A DNA stretch of 64,000 nucleotides from Bog-473 sp963821755 (GTDB taxonomy: Bacteria; Actinomycetota; Acidimicrobiia; Acidimicrobiales; RAAP-2). Position 1 is the first letter of the stretch, and each line of letters starts with the position of its first letter. Where the stretch lies: contig CAWGEX010000002.1 of assembly GCA_963821755.1 (NCBI GenBank), forward strand, positions 620,001-684,000. The letters run 5' to 3'. Below the pieces are notes generated by a model that was given only the letters and a program-made list of their open reading frames with translations, searched no databases and had not been told where the DNA came from. Below, piece by piece: positions 8,365 through 16,202 of the stretch. The position numbers and the translations under genes are program-made.

Positions 8365-8410
8365 GGCCCGGCGAGCGGCGCACCCTCCGGACCGTGACTC
8401 TCCCTGGCGC

Positions 8411-8779
8411 TCAGGTGGCGTCGATCAACTCGATCCGGTTGCCGAACGGGTCATCGACGTAGCAGCCGGCACCATCGGGCTGGTCCGGGTTGGGACGCAC
8501 CGCAACGCCCGCCGACTGCAGGTGAGCCGCCAGATCGCTCAGGTTCCGGACCCGTAGAGCCGGGTGGGCCTTGCGGGCCGGCCGGAAGTCGGCCTCGACT
8601 CCGAGGTGGAGGGCCGCCGCACCGGCCTCGAACCAGCAGCCACCCCTCGTCGCCATCGGCTCAGGCTTGGGGACACGGGCGAAGCCCAGGAGGCCGCGGT
8701 AGAAGGATTCGGCCACCTCCTCGCCTCCCGCCGGCATGGCCAGCTGGACGTGATCGAGTCCGATGACCTCAAAACTCAT
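8411..8779 (-). CDS. VOC-family (glyoxalase/bleomycin-resistance-like) protein
   Basis: A 122-aa single VOC module starting MSFEVIGLDHVQLAMPAGGE, with the paired beta-alpha-beta-beta-beta units of the superfamily. DHVQLAMP carries the usual first metal-ligand His, and the end DPFGNRIELIDAT has the usual Glu. Members are metal-dependent lyases, dioxygenases or binding proteins. The substrate cannot be called. It stands alone, convergent with the two-component operon and divergent from bS22. Confidence 0.8.
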   Translation of the reverse strand: MSFEVIGLDHVQLAMPAGGEEVAESFYRGLLGFARVPKPEPMATRGGCWFEAGAAALHLGVEADFRPARKAHPALRVRNLSDLAAHLQSAGVAVRPNPDQPDGAGCYVDDPFGNRIELIDAT

Positions 8780-8850
8780 GCCGTTTCGCTCCTTCAGCCA
8801 CCCGGGCCGCCTGGCAGTCGGCCCACTGGACCGCTAGCCTGCCGCACGAC

Positions 8851-8949
8851 ATGGGATCACTGATCAAGAAGCGCCGCAAGCGCATGCGCAAGAAGAAGCA
8901 CAAGAAAATGCTGAAGGCCACCCGCTGGCAACGTCGGGCCGGTAAGTAA
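8851..8949 (+). CDS. small ribosomal subunit protein bS22 (AURKAIP1/COX24 domain)
   Basis: A 32-aa, extremely basic peptide, MGSLIKKRRKRMRKKKHKKM then LKATRWQRRAGK, ending in TAA. The core KKRRKRMxKKKHKKxxxxTRxQRR is the signature of the AURKAIP1/COX24 domain. In actinobacteria this corresponds to the small protein bS22 bound to the 30S subunit. It is short enough to be missed by gene callers. It is convergent with ispE, only 13 bases from its stop codon. Confidence 0.88.
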   Translation: MGSLIKKRRKRMRKKKHKKMLKATRWQRRAGK

Positions 8950-8962
8950 CCCACCTTTCGAT

Positions 8963-9745
8963 TCAGTCCCCATCCCATCCGGCCGGGACCGTGTGCACCC
9001 GCACCAATCGGGCCCGGGCCGCGCCGACGTCGAGCCAGGGCAGGTCGCCGGTGGCGATCCCCGCCGGACCGGCCTCGACGAACCACGTCGACCCACTCCC
9101 GGCCAGCACCGGTGCCCTCCCGGTGAGCTCCCCGAGCGCGTCCCGCCACATCGCCAGACGGGGTTCGACGAACAGTGCGGCGTCGGTCAGTTCGTTGGCT
9201 CCTCCGTCGGAGCTCCCCGAGCGGCGGCGCTCGTCCCAGGCGGCATAGACCCGGCCGGTGTGAACGCCGAACGGCGGGATCAGGAGCACGAACTCGCGCC
9301 GGACGAAATCCTGGGGCGTCACGACGTCGCCGACACCTTCGACCAGAGCGCACCCCCCGGCCAGGCTGAACGGGACATCGGAACCCAGTTCGAGCGCGGT
9401 AGCGGCCTCGGTGCAGCCGGCCCACCGCAGCACCGCAGCCGCGTCGCTCGAGCCGCCGCCCAGACCACCACCGAGCGGTATGCGCTTGACCAGGTGGACG
9501 GCGGCCGTGCGTCGCACTGCGGCCAGGGCGCGCACGATGAGGTTGCCCTCGTCCCGGCCGAGGGCGTCCGCCCGGGACCCCGGCTCGGCCGTCACGGTCA
9601 GCCCGGTGCTCCCTTCCGTGATGGTCAGCTCGTCGGCCAGGCTGAGCGTCACCATCTCGGCCCGCAACTCATGGAGCCCGTCGGGACGAACGCCGGTCAC
9701 GGCCAGGGACACGGTGAGCTTGGCCGGAGCGATCACCCGGGTCAC
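8963..9745 (-). CDS. ispE: 4-diphosphocytidyl-2-C-methyl-D-erythritol kinase
   Basis: An ATP-dependent kinase of the non-mevalonate isoprenoid pathway that phosphorylates CDP-methylerythritol. It is a GHMP-fold protein: the N-terminal APAKLTVSLAV segment is followed by the ATP-binding loop PLGGGLGGGSSDAAAVL at about residues 95-111, and VLAGSGSTWFV is the C-terminal GHMP motif. The start is GTG at 9745, chosen because it overlaps the rsmA stop by 4 bases (GTGA) and gives the normal family N-terminus (260 aa). The open frame continues far upstream but that part is a shadow of rsmA. The order rsmA-ispE is conserved in actinobacteria. Confidence 0.93.
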   Translation of the reverse strand: MTRVIAPAKLTVSLAVTGVRPDGLHELRAEMVTLSLADELTITEGSTGLTVTAEPGSRADALGRDEGNLIVRALAAVRRTAAVHLVKRIPLGGGLGGGSSDAAAVLRWAGCTEAATALELGSDVPFSLAGGCALVEGVGDVVTPQDFVRREFVLLIPPFGVHTGRVYAAWDERRRSGSSDGGANELTDAALFVEPRLAMWRDALGELTGRAPVLAGSGSTWFVEAGPAGIATGDLPWLDVGAARARLVRVHTVPAGWDGD

Positions 9746-10560
9746 CGGGCCAGTCTTCCCCAATCCTCCACCGTGAGTTCCTCGGCGCGAGCCTCGGGGC
9801 GGACGCCGGCGCGGGCGAACGCCTCGGGTTCGACCACCCCGGCCAGCGAGCGGCGCAGCATCTTGCGACGTTGGCCGAAGCCGGCTTTGACCACGGCCGC
9901 CAGACGCGCGTAGGGCACCTCGGCGGGGTCCACCGCCACCTCCGATCGTCGCTCCATGCGCACCAGCACCGATTCGACCCGGGGGCGGGGGATGAAGACC
10001 GACGCCGGAACCCTTCCGGCCAGGGTCGACCGGGCGAAGTAGGCCACTCGCACCGAGACCGATCCGTACGCCGGATCGCCCACTTGGGCCGCCATGCGCT
10101 CTCCCACCTCGCGCTGCACCATGACCAGGAGGTGTTCGACCGCCGGCACCTCGACCAGGGTCCGCAGGACGAGCGGCGTGGCCAGGTTGTACGGCAGGTT
10201 GGACACGAGCGACCACGGGCCGCCGCCCTGCTCGGCCAGGAGTCCCGCCGTATCGAGCGTCATGGCGTCGCCCGCCACCACCTGGACCCCCGCCGGTTCC
10301 ACGACCGACCGCAGGACCGGGAGAAGGTGGCGATCGAGCTCGACGGCCACCACCCGGGCCCCGGTCTCGGCCAGCGCCAGCGTCAGCGAGCCCAGTCCGG
10401 CGCCGAATTCCAACACGGACGAGGAAGGCCCGAGCCCGGCCAAGCGGGCGATTCGACGGACCGTGTTTGGGTCGGCCACGAAATTCTGGCCCAATGCCCG
10501 ACTGGGTCTGAGTCCGTTGGTCTCGAGGAGCGTCGAAATATCGGCGCCCGAGTGGGTCAC
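9742..10560 (-). CDS. rsmA: 16S rRNA (adenine1518/1519-N6)-dimethyltransferase
   Basis: Dimethylates two adjacent adenines near the 3' end of 16S rRNA during late 30S assembly (KsgA). The 272-aa protein has the family N-terminus ALGQNFVADPNTVRRI, SAM motif I VLEFGAGLGSLTLALAE, an acidic end of strand 2 (VVAVELDRHL), and the catalytic NLPYNLATPL. It overlaps the upstream RlpA-like gene by 4 bases and ispE by 4 bases, so all three are probably one transcript. Confidence 0.95.
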   Translation of the reverse strand: MTHSGADISTLLETNGLRPSRALGQNFVADPNTVRRIARLAGLGPSSSVLEFGAGLGSLTLALAETGARVVAVELDRHLLPVLRSVVEPAGVQVVAGDAMTLDTAGLLAEQGGGPWSLVSNLPYNLATPLVLRTLVEVPAVEHLLVMVQREVGERMAAQVGDPAYGSVSVRVAYFARSTLAGRVPASVFIPRPRVESVLVRMERRSEVAVDPAEVPYARLAAVVKAGFGQRRKMLRRSLAGVVEPEAFARAGVRPEARAEELTVEDWGRLAR

Positions 10561-11135
10561 CAGCTAACGGTAACCCCGACCACGCCCTCGCTGAGGGGCG
10601 CCAACTCGGAAAACTCCGCGGGCGACAGGTCGACCACACGCCCGGGGTTGGTCGCCTCCAAGTCGTCGACCGTGCAGACGACCGAGGCACCACTCGCCGA
10701 CGTCACCGTCAACACGGTTCCCTTGGGGAGATCAGGGCTGGCACAACCGGAGGCCGGGAAGTACGAGGCGTAGTAGGTCGCCTCGCCGGATTCGCTGTTG
10801 CCTCCCGAGGTCACCACACTCGCCGGCGCCGGCGCCTCCGTGGTCGTCGTGGCCGGGGGAAGCGGCGCCTCCGTCGTCGTGGTCGTGGGCGGGGGCGCTC
10901 CCGTCGTCGTGGTCACGGGCACCGTCGGGGTGGTGGTGGGGTTGGGACTGCCCTTGGGCAAGGGCGCGCCAAAACGCACCAGGTTCGTATGCGACAACGC
11001 GTCGTTGAATCGCGACGCGCTCAACGAGGAGTGCGATCCCGCTCCATGATCCGACACCGGTGATGACACACGCTGTGCGTGTGCCGGTCCGTTCTGAAGC
11101 AAAAGGAGAGGAACACCGAACAGGGCGCCGCACAA
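10557..11135 (-). CDS. secreted RlpA-like double-psi beta-barrel protein
   Basis: An exported protein: N-terminal hydrophobic segment VAALLCGALFGVPLLLL, then QNGPAHAQ as a probable signal-peptidase site. A long Thr/Pro-rich linker (TTTTGAPPPTTTTTEAP type, about residues 65-110) follows, and then a C-terminal domain beginning GEATYYASYFPASGCASPDL and ending VVGVTVSW. That domain matches the double-psi barrel of RlpA/expansin-like proteins, some of which cut or bind peptidoglycan. In mycobacteria the gene between tatD and rsmA is rpfB, a cell-wall resuscitation factor. Here this protein occupies that slot, which suggests a wall-remodelling role. The start is uncertain: TTG at 11135 is the first marked start, but basic residues that belong to the signal peptide lie just upstream in frame (GRRVGVAAL), so a non-standard start further up is possible. 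Confidence 0.8.
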   Translation of the reverse strand: MCGALFGVPLLLLQNGPAHAQRVSSPVSDHGAGSHSSLSASRFNDALSHTNLVRFGAPLPKGSPNPTTTPTVPVTTTTGAPPPTTTTTEAPLPPATTTTEAPAPASVVTSGGNSESGEATYYASYFPASGCASPDLPKGTVLTVTSASGASVVCTVDDLEATNPGRVVDLSPAEFSELAPLSEGVVGVTVSW

Positions 11136-11442
11136 CAGTGCGGCGACGCCGACGCGCCTCCCCGAAGTGCTCTGTTTCCGCAGGGCTCCACCCTTCTCCG
11201 GGGACAGTGCACCCGCGCCGACACAAGGTAGGCGGGGGGGTTGGCGACAACATAGGGACTGGGTGGGGTGTCACGCAAATAGAGGATTGACGCCCGGCAA
11301 TGTCAGCTTCATTTCCCCAGGTCACAGCGTCCCACCCCCGTTACATTTATATAAATTTCCTGTTCAGAAGCACTTTTAAGGGAGTTTCACCTCTATATCC
11401 CCAGGTCAGATGGTTCTCGTTTTGTACCCAGAGACGCGTGAA
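11136..11442. other. intergenic region / possible leader upstream of the RlpA-like gene
   Basis: An AT-rich island at about 11340-11400 stands out in this GC-rich genome. The 10-mer CCCCAGGTCA occurs at 11315-11324 and again at 11399-11408. I looked for the c-di-AMP (ydaO) riboswitch that precedes many actinobacterial cell-wall genes and did not find a convincing match. Confidence 0.4.
11249..11278 (-). promoter_or_regulatory. candidate promoter for the RlpA-like/rsmA/ispE operon
   Basis: On the minus strand TTGCGT (11278-11273) and TATGTT (11254-11249) are separated by 18 bases, close to a vegetative -35/-10 pair. This would leave a leader of about 100 bases before the coding region. It is supported only by sequence likeness. 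Confidence 0.3.
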
Positions 11443-12267
11443 TTAGGAGAACGCACAAAAGGCGGTGGTGGCGGCGGCGGCCGAGGATTCCGCCACCATC
11501 TCCACCGGGCAGCCCTTCACCTCGGCCACCGCGGCGCCGACCAGCGGCAGGTACGAGGGCTCGTTGACTCGGCCTCGGTGGGGCACGGGTGCGAGGAACG
11601 GGCTGTCGGTCTCGACCAGCAATCGATCAAGGGGTACAAGGGCCGCGGCGGCGCGGACATCTCCGGCGTTCTTGAACGTGATGATGCCGCTGAAGGACAC
11701 GAACAGGCCGGCCCTCAGACACCGATCGACCTCAGCGGGGCCGCCGGTGAAACAGTGCAACACGGCCCTCTCGGGCACGCCCTCGGCATCGAGGACGTCG
11801 AACAGGTCGTCCCACGCGTCGCGCGCGTGGATGACCAGGGTCAGGGAGTGCGCGTGGGCCAACGCGATCTGTGCCGCGAAGGCGGCCCGTTGCACGTGAC
11901 GAGGCGAATGCTCGTAGAAGTAGTCCAGCCCGCATTCACCGACGGCCACCACGGCCCCGTCACCCCTCGCCAGTTCCTCGGCCAAGAGCCGGGCCACGGG
12001 CTCGATGCCATCGACCGCCTCATGGGGATGGAGGCCGACGGACGCCCACGCTGACAGTTCCCCCGTTCCGTTTCGCCTCACCTCCCGGGCTAGGGCCACC
12101 GCCTGGGCAGACGTGGTCGCCCCTGTCCCGATGCAGACCAGGCGGTCCACCCCCGCGGCCGATGCCCGGCCGAGCACGACCGCCAGGTCGGTTTCGCCGT
12201 CCCCCTTCTCGCCTCCGCCTCGATACTCCTCCTGCACATGGCAGTGCGAGTCGAACCACCCGCTCAC
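11443..12267 (-). CDS. TatD-family metal-dependent hydrolase
   Basis: A TIM-barrel hydrolase of the amidohydrolase superfamily; TatD proteins act as 3'-5' DNA exonucleases/deoxyribonucleases. The metal-binding motifs are present: DSHCHV near the N-terminus, VGECGLDYFYEHS (Glu ligand), LVIHARDAWDDL, AVLHCFTGG and LLVETDSPFLAPVPHRG. The length of 274 aa is normal. ATG at 12267 overlaps the metG stop by 4 bases, so it is co-translated with metG. Confidence 0.9.
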   Translation of the reverse strand: MSGWFDSHCHVQEEYRGGGEKGDGETDLAVVLGRASAAGVDRLVCIGTGATTSAQAVALAREVRRNGTGELSAWASVGLHPHEAVDGIEPVARLLAEELARGDGAVVAVGECGLDYFYEHSPRHVQRAAFAAQIALAHAHSLTLVIHARDAWDDLFDVLDAEGVPERAVLHCFTGGPAEVDRCLRAGLFVSFSGIITFKNAGDVRAAAALVPLDRLLVETDSPFLAPVPHRGRVNEPSYLPLVGAAVAEVKGCPVEMVAESSAAAATTAFCAFS

Positions 12268-13817
12268 GACTTGCGACGGGGAAAGAGCGGGGCCCCTTTC
12301 ACCACACCGCTTCCGCCGCCGTAGCCCCCCCAGACGGCGTCACCCGGCAGGCGGACCGCCGAAAGGTCGGCCCCCAGACCGATGCGGCGCCAGATCTCGG
12401 CCGAGGTGGACGGCATGGCCGGCGAGATCAGGATGGCCACGATGCGCAGCACCTCGAGCGCGTTGCCCAGTATCGACTCCACCTCCGGCCCGGGGTCCAT
12501 CTTCCAGGGCTCGGTCGTCTCCAATTCGGCGTTGGCGGCGCCGATGAGGCGCCACGTGGCCTCCAGCGCGTCCTGGGGGGCCCAACGGTCCCAGGCCGCG
12601 CCCGCGGCTGCCAATACCTCGGCCACCGGACCGGCCAAGACGGCGTCCGGATCGCAGGCCGGACCGATGCCGCCACACTTGGAGTGCACCACCGTGGCCA
12701 CCCGGGAGACCAGGTTGCCCAGGTTGTTGGCCAGATCGGCGTTGTAGCGCGCGACGATCCCCTCGTAGGAGAAATCGCCGTCGCTGCCGAGCGAGATGTC
12801 GCGCAAGAGGTGGTACCGCAGCGGGTCGACCCCGAATTCGTCGGCCAGGGCGAGCGGCGACACCTCGGTGATCTTGAGTGACCGGGCCCCGTCCCCCTCG
12901 CCGACCACGCCGGACTGGATCAGGGTCTTGCCCAGTTTCTGGCCCTCCATGAGCAGGTAGCCGTGCACGAAGATCTCCGCCGGCGGCGCAATGCCGGCCG
13001 CCAGGCACATGGCGGGCCACCACACGCAGTGGAACTTCAAGATGTCCTTGCCGATCAGATGGTGCGCCGCGCCCCACAGCGCGTTGAATCGAACGGGGTC
13101 GCTGCCGTAGGACGCGGCCGTGAGGTAGTTGATGAGCGCGTCGTACCAGACGTAGAAGACATGTCCGTCGTCCCACGGGACCGGCACCCCCCACTTCATG
13201 GAGGTCCGGGTGATCGAGACGTCGTTGAGGCCACCCCGGATGAAGCCGAGGGCCTCGTTGCGCTTGGGTATCGGGCGTACGAAGTCAGGATGGCTGTCGT
13301 AGTAGTCCAGCAGCGGCTGCTCGAATGCACTCAGTTTGAAGAAGTAATTGTCCTCCCGCATCTCGATCACCGCCCGGCCGTGCACCGGGCAGAGCCCGTC
13401 CACCAGCTGATCGGGCGTGTAGTAGTCCTCGCACGAGACGCAGTACAGCCCGGTGTACTGCCCCAGCTCAATGAACCCGTTGTCGTAGATCCTCTGCAGG
13501 AACTCCTGCACCACGGCATAGTGCCGGGGCTCGGTGGTGCGGATGAAGTCGTCGTTGCTGATGTCGAGCCGCTCCCAGGCTTCGATGAAGCGGGCCGACG
13601 TCTGGTCCGTCCACGCCTGCGGGGACATCCCGTGGGCTTCGGCCGCCTCGACGATTTTGGCGCCGTGCTCGTCGGTCCCGGTGAGGAAGGTGACATCGTC
13701 ACCCACCAACCGGTGCCAGCGGGCCAGCGCATCCGCGTTCACCGTGGTGTATGCCGTGCCCACGTGCGGCGCGTCGTTGACGTAGTAGATCGGCGTGGTC
13801 AGGTAGTAGGGGGGCAC
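12264..13817 (-). CDS. metG: methionyl-tRNA synthetase
   Basis: Class I aminoacyl-tRNA synthetase that charges tRNA-Met. The N-terminus YYLTTPIYYVNDAPHVGTAY contains the HIGH-type signature as HVGT. The zinc/connective region shows CVSCEDYYTPDQL and CPVHGR. The second signature, usually KMSKS, reads KLGKT in LMEGQKLGKTLIQSG and keeps both lysines. The C-terminal helical anticodon-binding domain is present (ELETTEPWKM). At 517 aa it lacks the C-terminal tRNA-binding extension of some homologues. It is first in a metG-tatD unit. Confidence 0.93.
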   Translation of the reverse strand: MPPYYLTTPIYYVNDAPHVGTAYTTVNADALARWHRLVGDDVTFLTGTDEHGAKIVEAAEAHGMSPQAWTDQTSARFIEAWERLDISNDDFIRTTEPRHYAVVQEFLQRIYDNGFIELGQYTGLYCVSCEDYYTPDQLVDGLCPVHGRAVIEMREDNYFFKLSAFEQPLLDYYDSHPDFVRPIPKRNEALGFIRGGLNDVSITRTSMKWGVPVPWDDGHVFYVWYDALINYLTAASYGSDPVRFNALWGAAHHLIGKDILKFHCVWWPAMCLAAGIAPPAEIFVHGYLLMEGQKLGKTLIQSGVVGEGDGARSLKITEVSPLALADEFGVDPLRYHLLRDISLGSDGDFSYEGIVARYNADLANNLGNLVSRVATVVHSKCGGIGPACDPDAVLAGPVAEVLAAAGAAWDRWAPQDALEATWRLIGAANAELETTEPWKMDPGPEVESILGNALEVLRIVAILISPAMPSTSAEIWRRIGLGADLSAVRLPGDAVWGGYGGGSGVVKGAPLFPRRKS

Positions 13818-13859
13818 CGCCCGTAGCGTACCGGCGCCCTCGAGCGGGCCGGACCCCGT

Positions 13860-14738
13860 TCAGCCGGGCGGCACCCGCGCCTCCGCTCGGAGTCGCAGCG
13901 CCGTGTCGTAGATCGTGCGGCGTGCCACGCCCAGCTCCCCCGTCAGCGCCGCCGCCACTTGCCGTGGCCCGTCGCCCAGCGCGAGACGCCGCCGCACCGC
14001 CTCCTCGATCGCAGCGCCGCTGGCCGGATCCGGCGGCGGCGCACCGCCGATCACCAGCACCACTTCGCCGCGAATCCCGTGCTCACCGAACACCGATGCC
14101 GCTTCGGCCACCGAGCCCCGCCAGACCTCCTCGTACACCTTGGTCAACTCACGCACCACGGCGACGGGGCGGCTGCCGTCCACTTGGGCCAGGTCCGACA
14201 GCGTCGCCACCACCCGGCCGGGCGCCTCCAGGACCACCGTGGTCCGCTCATCGGACATCAACGCGGCGATTCGTTCCCGGCGCTCAGCCCCCTTCCGGGG
14301 CAGGAACCCCTCCACGCAGAAGCGATCGGTCGGCAGGCCGCTCACCACCAGTGCCGCCACCACCGCAGACGGCCCGGGCACCACGCTGACCGATTGGCCG
14401 GCGGCAGCCAGGGCAGACACCAGGAGAGATCCCGGGTCCGAAATCCCCGGCGTCCCGGCGTCGCTGACCACCGCCACCACCCCACCGCCGGACACGCAGG
14501 CGGCCACCCGTTCGAGGCGCGCGCCCTCGTTGTGGGCGTGCAGCGACATCAGGCGGTCACCGTGGGGCCCTCCGGCCGGGATTCCCATGGCAGAGAGGAG
14601 CGCCCTGGTCCGGCGGGTGTCCTCGCAACAGATGAGGTCGGCGTCGGCCAGGACCGCTCGGGCCCGCGACGACAGGTCACCCAAATTGCCGATCGGTGTG
14701 GCGACCAGAACCAGTTGGCCGGCGCCGTCGGGTCTCAC
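13860..14738 (-). CDS. rsmI: 16S rRNA (cytidine1402-2'-O)-methyltransferase
   Basis: A tetrapyrrole-methylase-fold enzyme that 2'-O-methylates C1402 in the decoding centre. The N-terminal LVLVATPIGNLGDLSSRA, the segment LICCEDTRRTRALLSAMGI, VAVVSDAGTPGISDPGSLL and the helix region GFLPRKGAERRERI are all family marks. The C-terminal part ends in a small helical domain. GTG at 14738 overlaps the DUF192 stop, so the pair is coupled. Confidence 0.93.
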   Translation of the reverse strand: MRPDGAGQLVLVATPIGNLGDLSSRARAVLADADLICCEDTRRTRALLSAMGIPAGGPHGDRLMSLHAHNEGARLERVAACVSGGGVVAVVSDAGTPGISDPGSLLVSALAAAGQSVSVVPGPSAVVAALVVSGLPTDRFCVEGFLPRKGAERRERIAALMSDERTTVVLEAPGRVVATLSDLAQVDGSRPVAVVRELTKVYEEVWRGSVAEAASVFGEHGIRGEVVLVIGGAPPPDPASGAAIEEAVRRRLALGDGPRQVAAALTGELGVARRTIYDTALRLRAEARVPPG

Positions 14739-15082
14739 GTCGCCTCGACGTCACGAACGACCAGCTGATCGCCGACCACCACGCCCCAACGTTCCCATGC
14801 GCCGGCCTGCGCCTCGACCACGCCGCGCTCACCGCGGCGTGGCAGCACAACCCGTCTCGGCCGTACCCGCTTGAGCCGTACCACGGTCAGATCCTCCGAG
14901 AGGAAGGCCACATCGATTGAGAACCGCATCCCGATCGTGTGCACCGTCCGCACTCCGGGAAGGTGCAGCGCACCCTCACAGCCGTCCCGCCCGCGGAGCC
15001 CACGGGACCGTTCCTCCTTGGTCTCGGCCATCTCGAGTGCACACACCACATCGCCGTCACGGAGCAGCCATCCGGACCGCAT
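14735..15082 (-). CDS. DUF192 family protein
   Basis: A 115-aa protein with the conserved core of DUF192: ALEMAETKEERSRGLRGRDG, then a hydrophobic strand, VHTIGMRFSIDVAFLSEDL and VLPRRGERGVVEAQAGAWERWGV. The family is a compact beta fold of unknown biochemical role. I chose ATG 15082 because it starts the conserved domain; the longer open frame upstream is a shadow. There is no signal peptide, unlike many relatives. It overlaps rsmI by 4 bases and is divergent from bL37. Confidence 0.82.
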   Translation of the reverse strand: MRSGWLLRDGDVVCALEMAETKEERSRGLRGRDGCEGALHLPGVRTVHTIGMRFSIDVAFLSEDLTVVRLKRVRPRRVVLPRRGERGVVEAQAGAWERWGVVVGDQLVVRDVEAT

Positions 15083-15130
15083 AGACCCCGAGACTAGTGG
15101 CCCCTCCAGGCGGTCTAAGCTGTCGCACTT

Positions 15131-15214
15131 ATGTCGAAGCGGACGGTGAAGCGCAAGCTCAGGGCCAAGAAGAAGGCCAATCACGGCAAGAAGCCGAACT
15201 GCGGGAGGGGCTGA
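15131..15214 (+). CDS. large ribosomal subunit protein bL37
   Basis: A 27-aa basic peptide, MSKRTVKRKLRAKKKANHGK then KPNCGRG. The segment KKKANHGKKPN is the hallmark of bL37, a tiny protein of the actinobacterial 50S subunit. The start lies 48 bases from the divergent DUF192 start. It is easily missed because of its length. Confidence 0.82.
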   Translation: MSKRTVKRKLRAKKKANHGKKPNCGRG

Positions 15215-15284
15215 GCACCCGGATCGGCCCTGCATCGAGGCCGGTGGACGGTGACCCTTGGGGAGACCAGACGCCCCGGCCCGT

Positions 15285-16160
15285 TCAGCTCGCCTTATCG
15301 CCGTTCCACGCGACGTTCGACCCGGCCGCGGCCAGCACGCCGCCGAGCACCGTGGGCACGTCCGAAATGATCCCATCGACCCCGAGCCCCACCAGGCGCT
15401 CCATCGCCTGGGGCTCATTGACCGTCCACACGTGGACAGCCTTCCCGCCGCGGTGGGCCGCCTCCACGAACGCCTCGTCCACCACCACGAGCTCGCCCTG
15501 GCGCTCCGGCACCTGGTAGGCGACCGCTGGTGACTCGGGCAGGGCGGTGCCACCGTGCAGCGCCTGCCAGAACTCAGCGGTCGCCATGGTGCCCGCCGAC
15601 GTGGGCACATTCGGGGCGAATGTCCGGAACGAGTCGGTGGCCGAGTCGAGAAACGAGGCCACGATGACGTCGTCGGTCCGCCCGAACTCGGCCAGCAACC
15701 GGGCCAGGGACTCCTCATACGCCGGCACCACCGGCGCCGTCTGCTTGATGTCGAGGTTGAGCACCACACCGGGAAACTGCTCCAGCACCTCGCGCAGGGT
15801 GGCGATCCCGAACGTCGGGTCGTCGGGCGCCCGGCCACGGTAGGGATAGTCCTCGGCCGGACGATCGGGGGTGACGTCCGCCCCGGGGATGAACCAGTAC
15901 GAGAAATCGAGTTGGCGCAACTCGGCCAAGGTGAACGTGACGATGTCGCCCACGCCCGCCGTGGTCCGGTCCACCGTGGCGTCATGGCAGACCACCAGCT
16001 CTCCGTCGGCCGTGGCGTGCACGTCGAGCTCAATGCCGGTGGCCCCGGCCGCCACGGCCCGACCGATGGCGAAGAGCGTTGACGACGGCGACTCCCATGC
16101 CCCCCCTTGATCCGCGTAAGCCATCACACGTCGGTCCATCCATACCGATCGAGCACTCAT
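15285..16160 (-). CDS. glycerophosphodiester phosphodiesterase-like protein with altered first catalytic residue
   Basis: A GDPD-type TIM barrel of 291 aa. ATGIELDVHATADGELVVCHDATVDRTTAGVGDI has the metal ligands (Glu and Asp of IELDVH) and the second catalytic His (CHD); the C-terminal part has VHVWTVNEPQAMERLVGLGVDGIISDVP. The usual first catalytic His, in the AHxGG motif, appears here as Asp (AYADQGG, codon GAT). This one-base change should weaken or abolish normal phosphodiesterase activity. ATG 16160 was chosen; an internal ATG at 16143 is also possible. No signal peptide is seen. Confidence 0.8.
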   Translation of the reverse strand: MSARSVWMDRRVMAYADQGGAWESPSSTLFAIGRAVAAGATGIELDVHATADGELVVCHDATVDRTTAGVGDIVTFTLAELRQLDFSYWFIPGADVTPDRPAEDYPYRGRAPDDPTFGIATLREVLEQFPGVVLNLDIKQTAPVVPAYEESLARLLAEFGRTDDVIVASFLDSATDSFRTFAPNVPTSAGTMATAEFWQALHGGTALPESPAVAYQVPERQGELVVVDEAFVEAAHRGGKAVHVWTVNEPQAMERLVGLGVDGIISDVPTVLGGVLAAAGSNVAWNGDKAS

Positions 16161-16202
16161 CCCCGAGATGGTAACGGCCACCCCGTCTATTCTCTGCCTG
16201 CC

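Noticed and set aside
8963..10693. 576-aa open frame
   Set aside because: Only the C-terminal 260 residues are ispE; the upstream part is the antisense/other-frame shadow of rsmA.
11136..11340. c-di-AMP (ydaO) riboswitch before the RlpA-like gene
   Set aside because: The conserved core segments could not be found in order.
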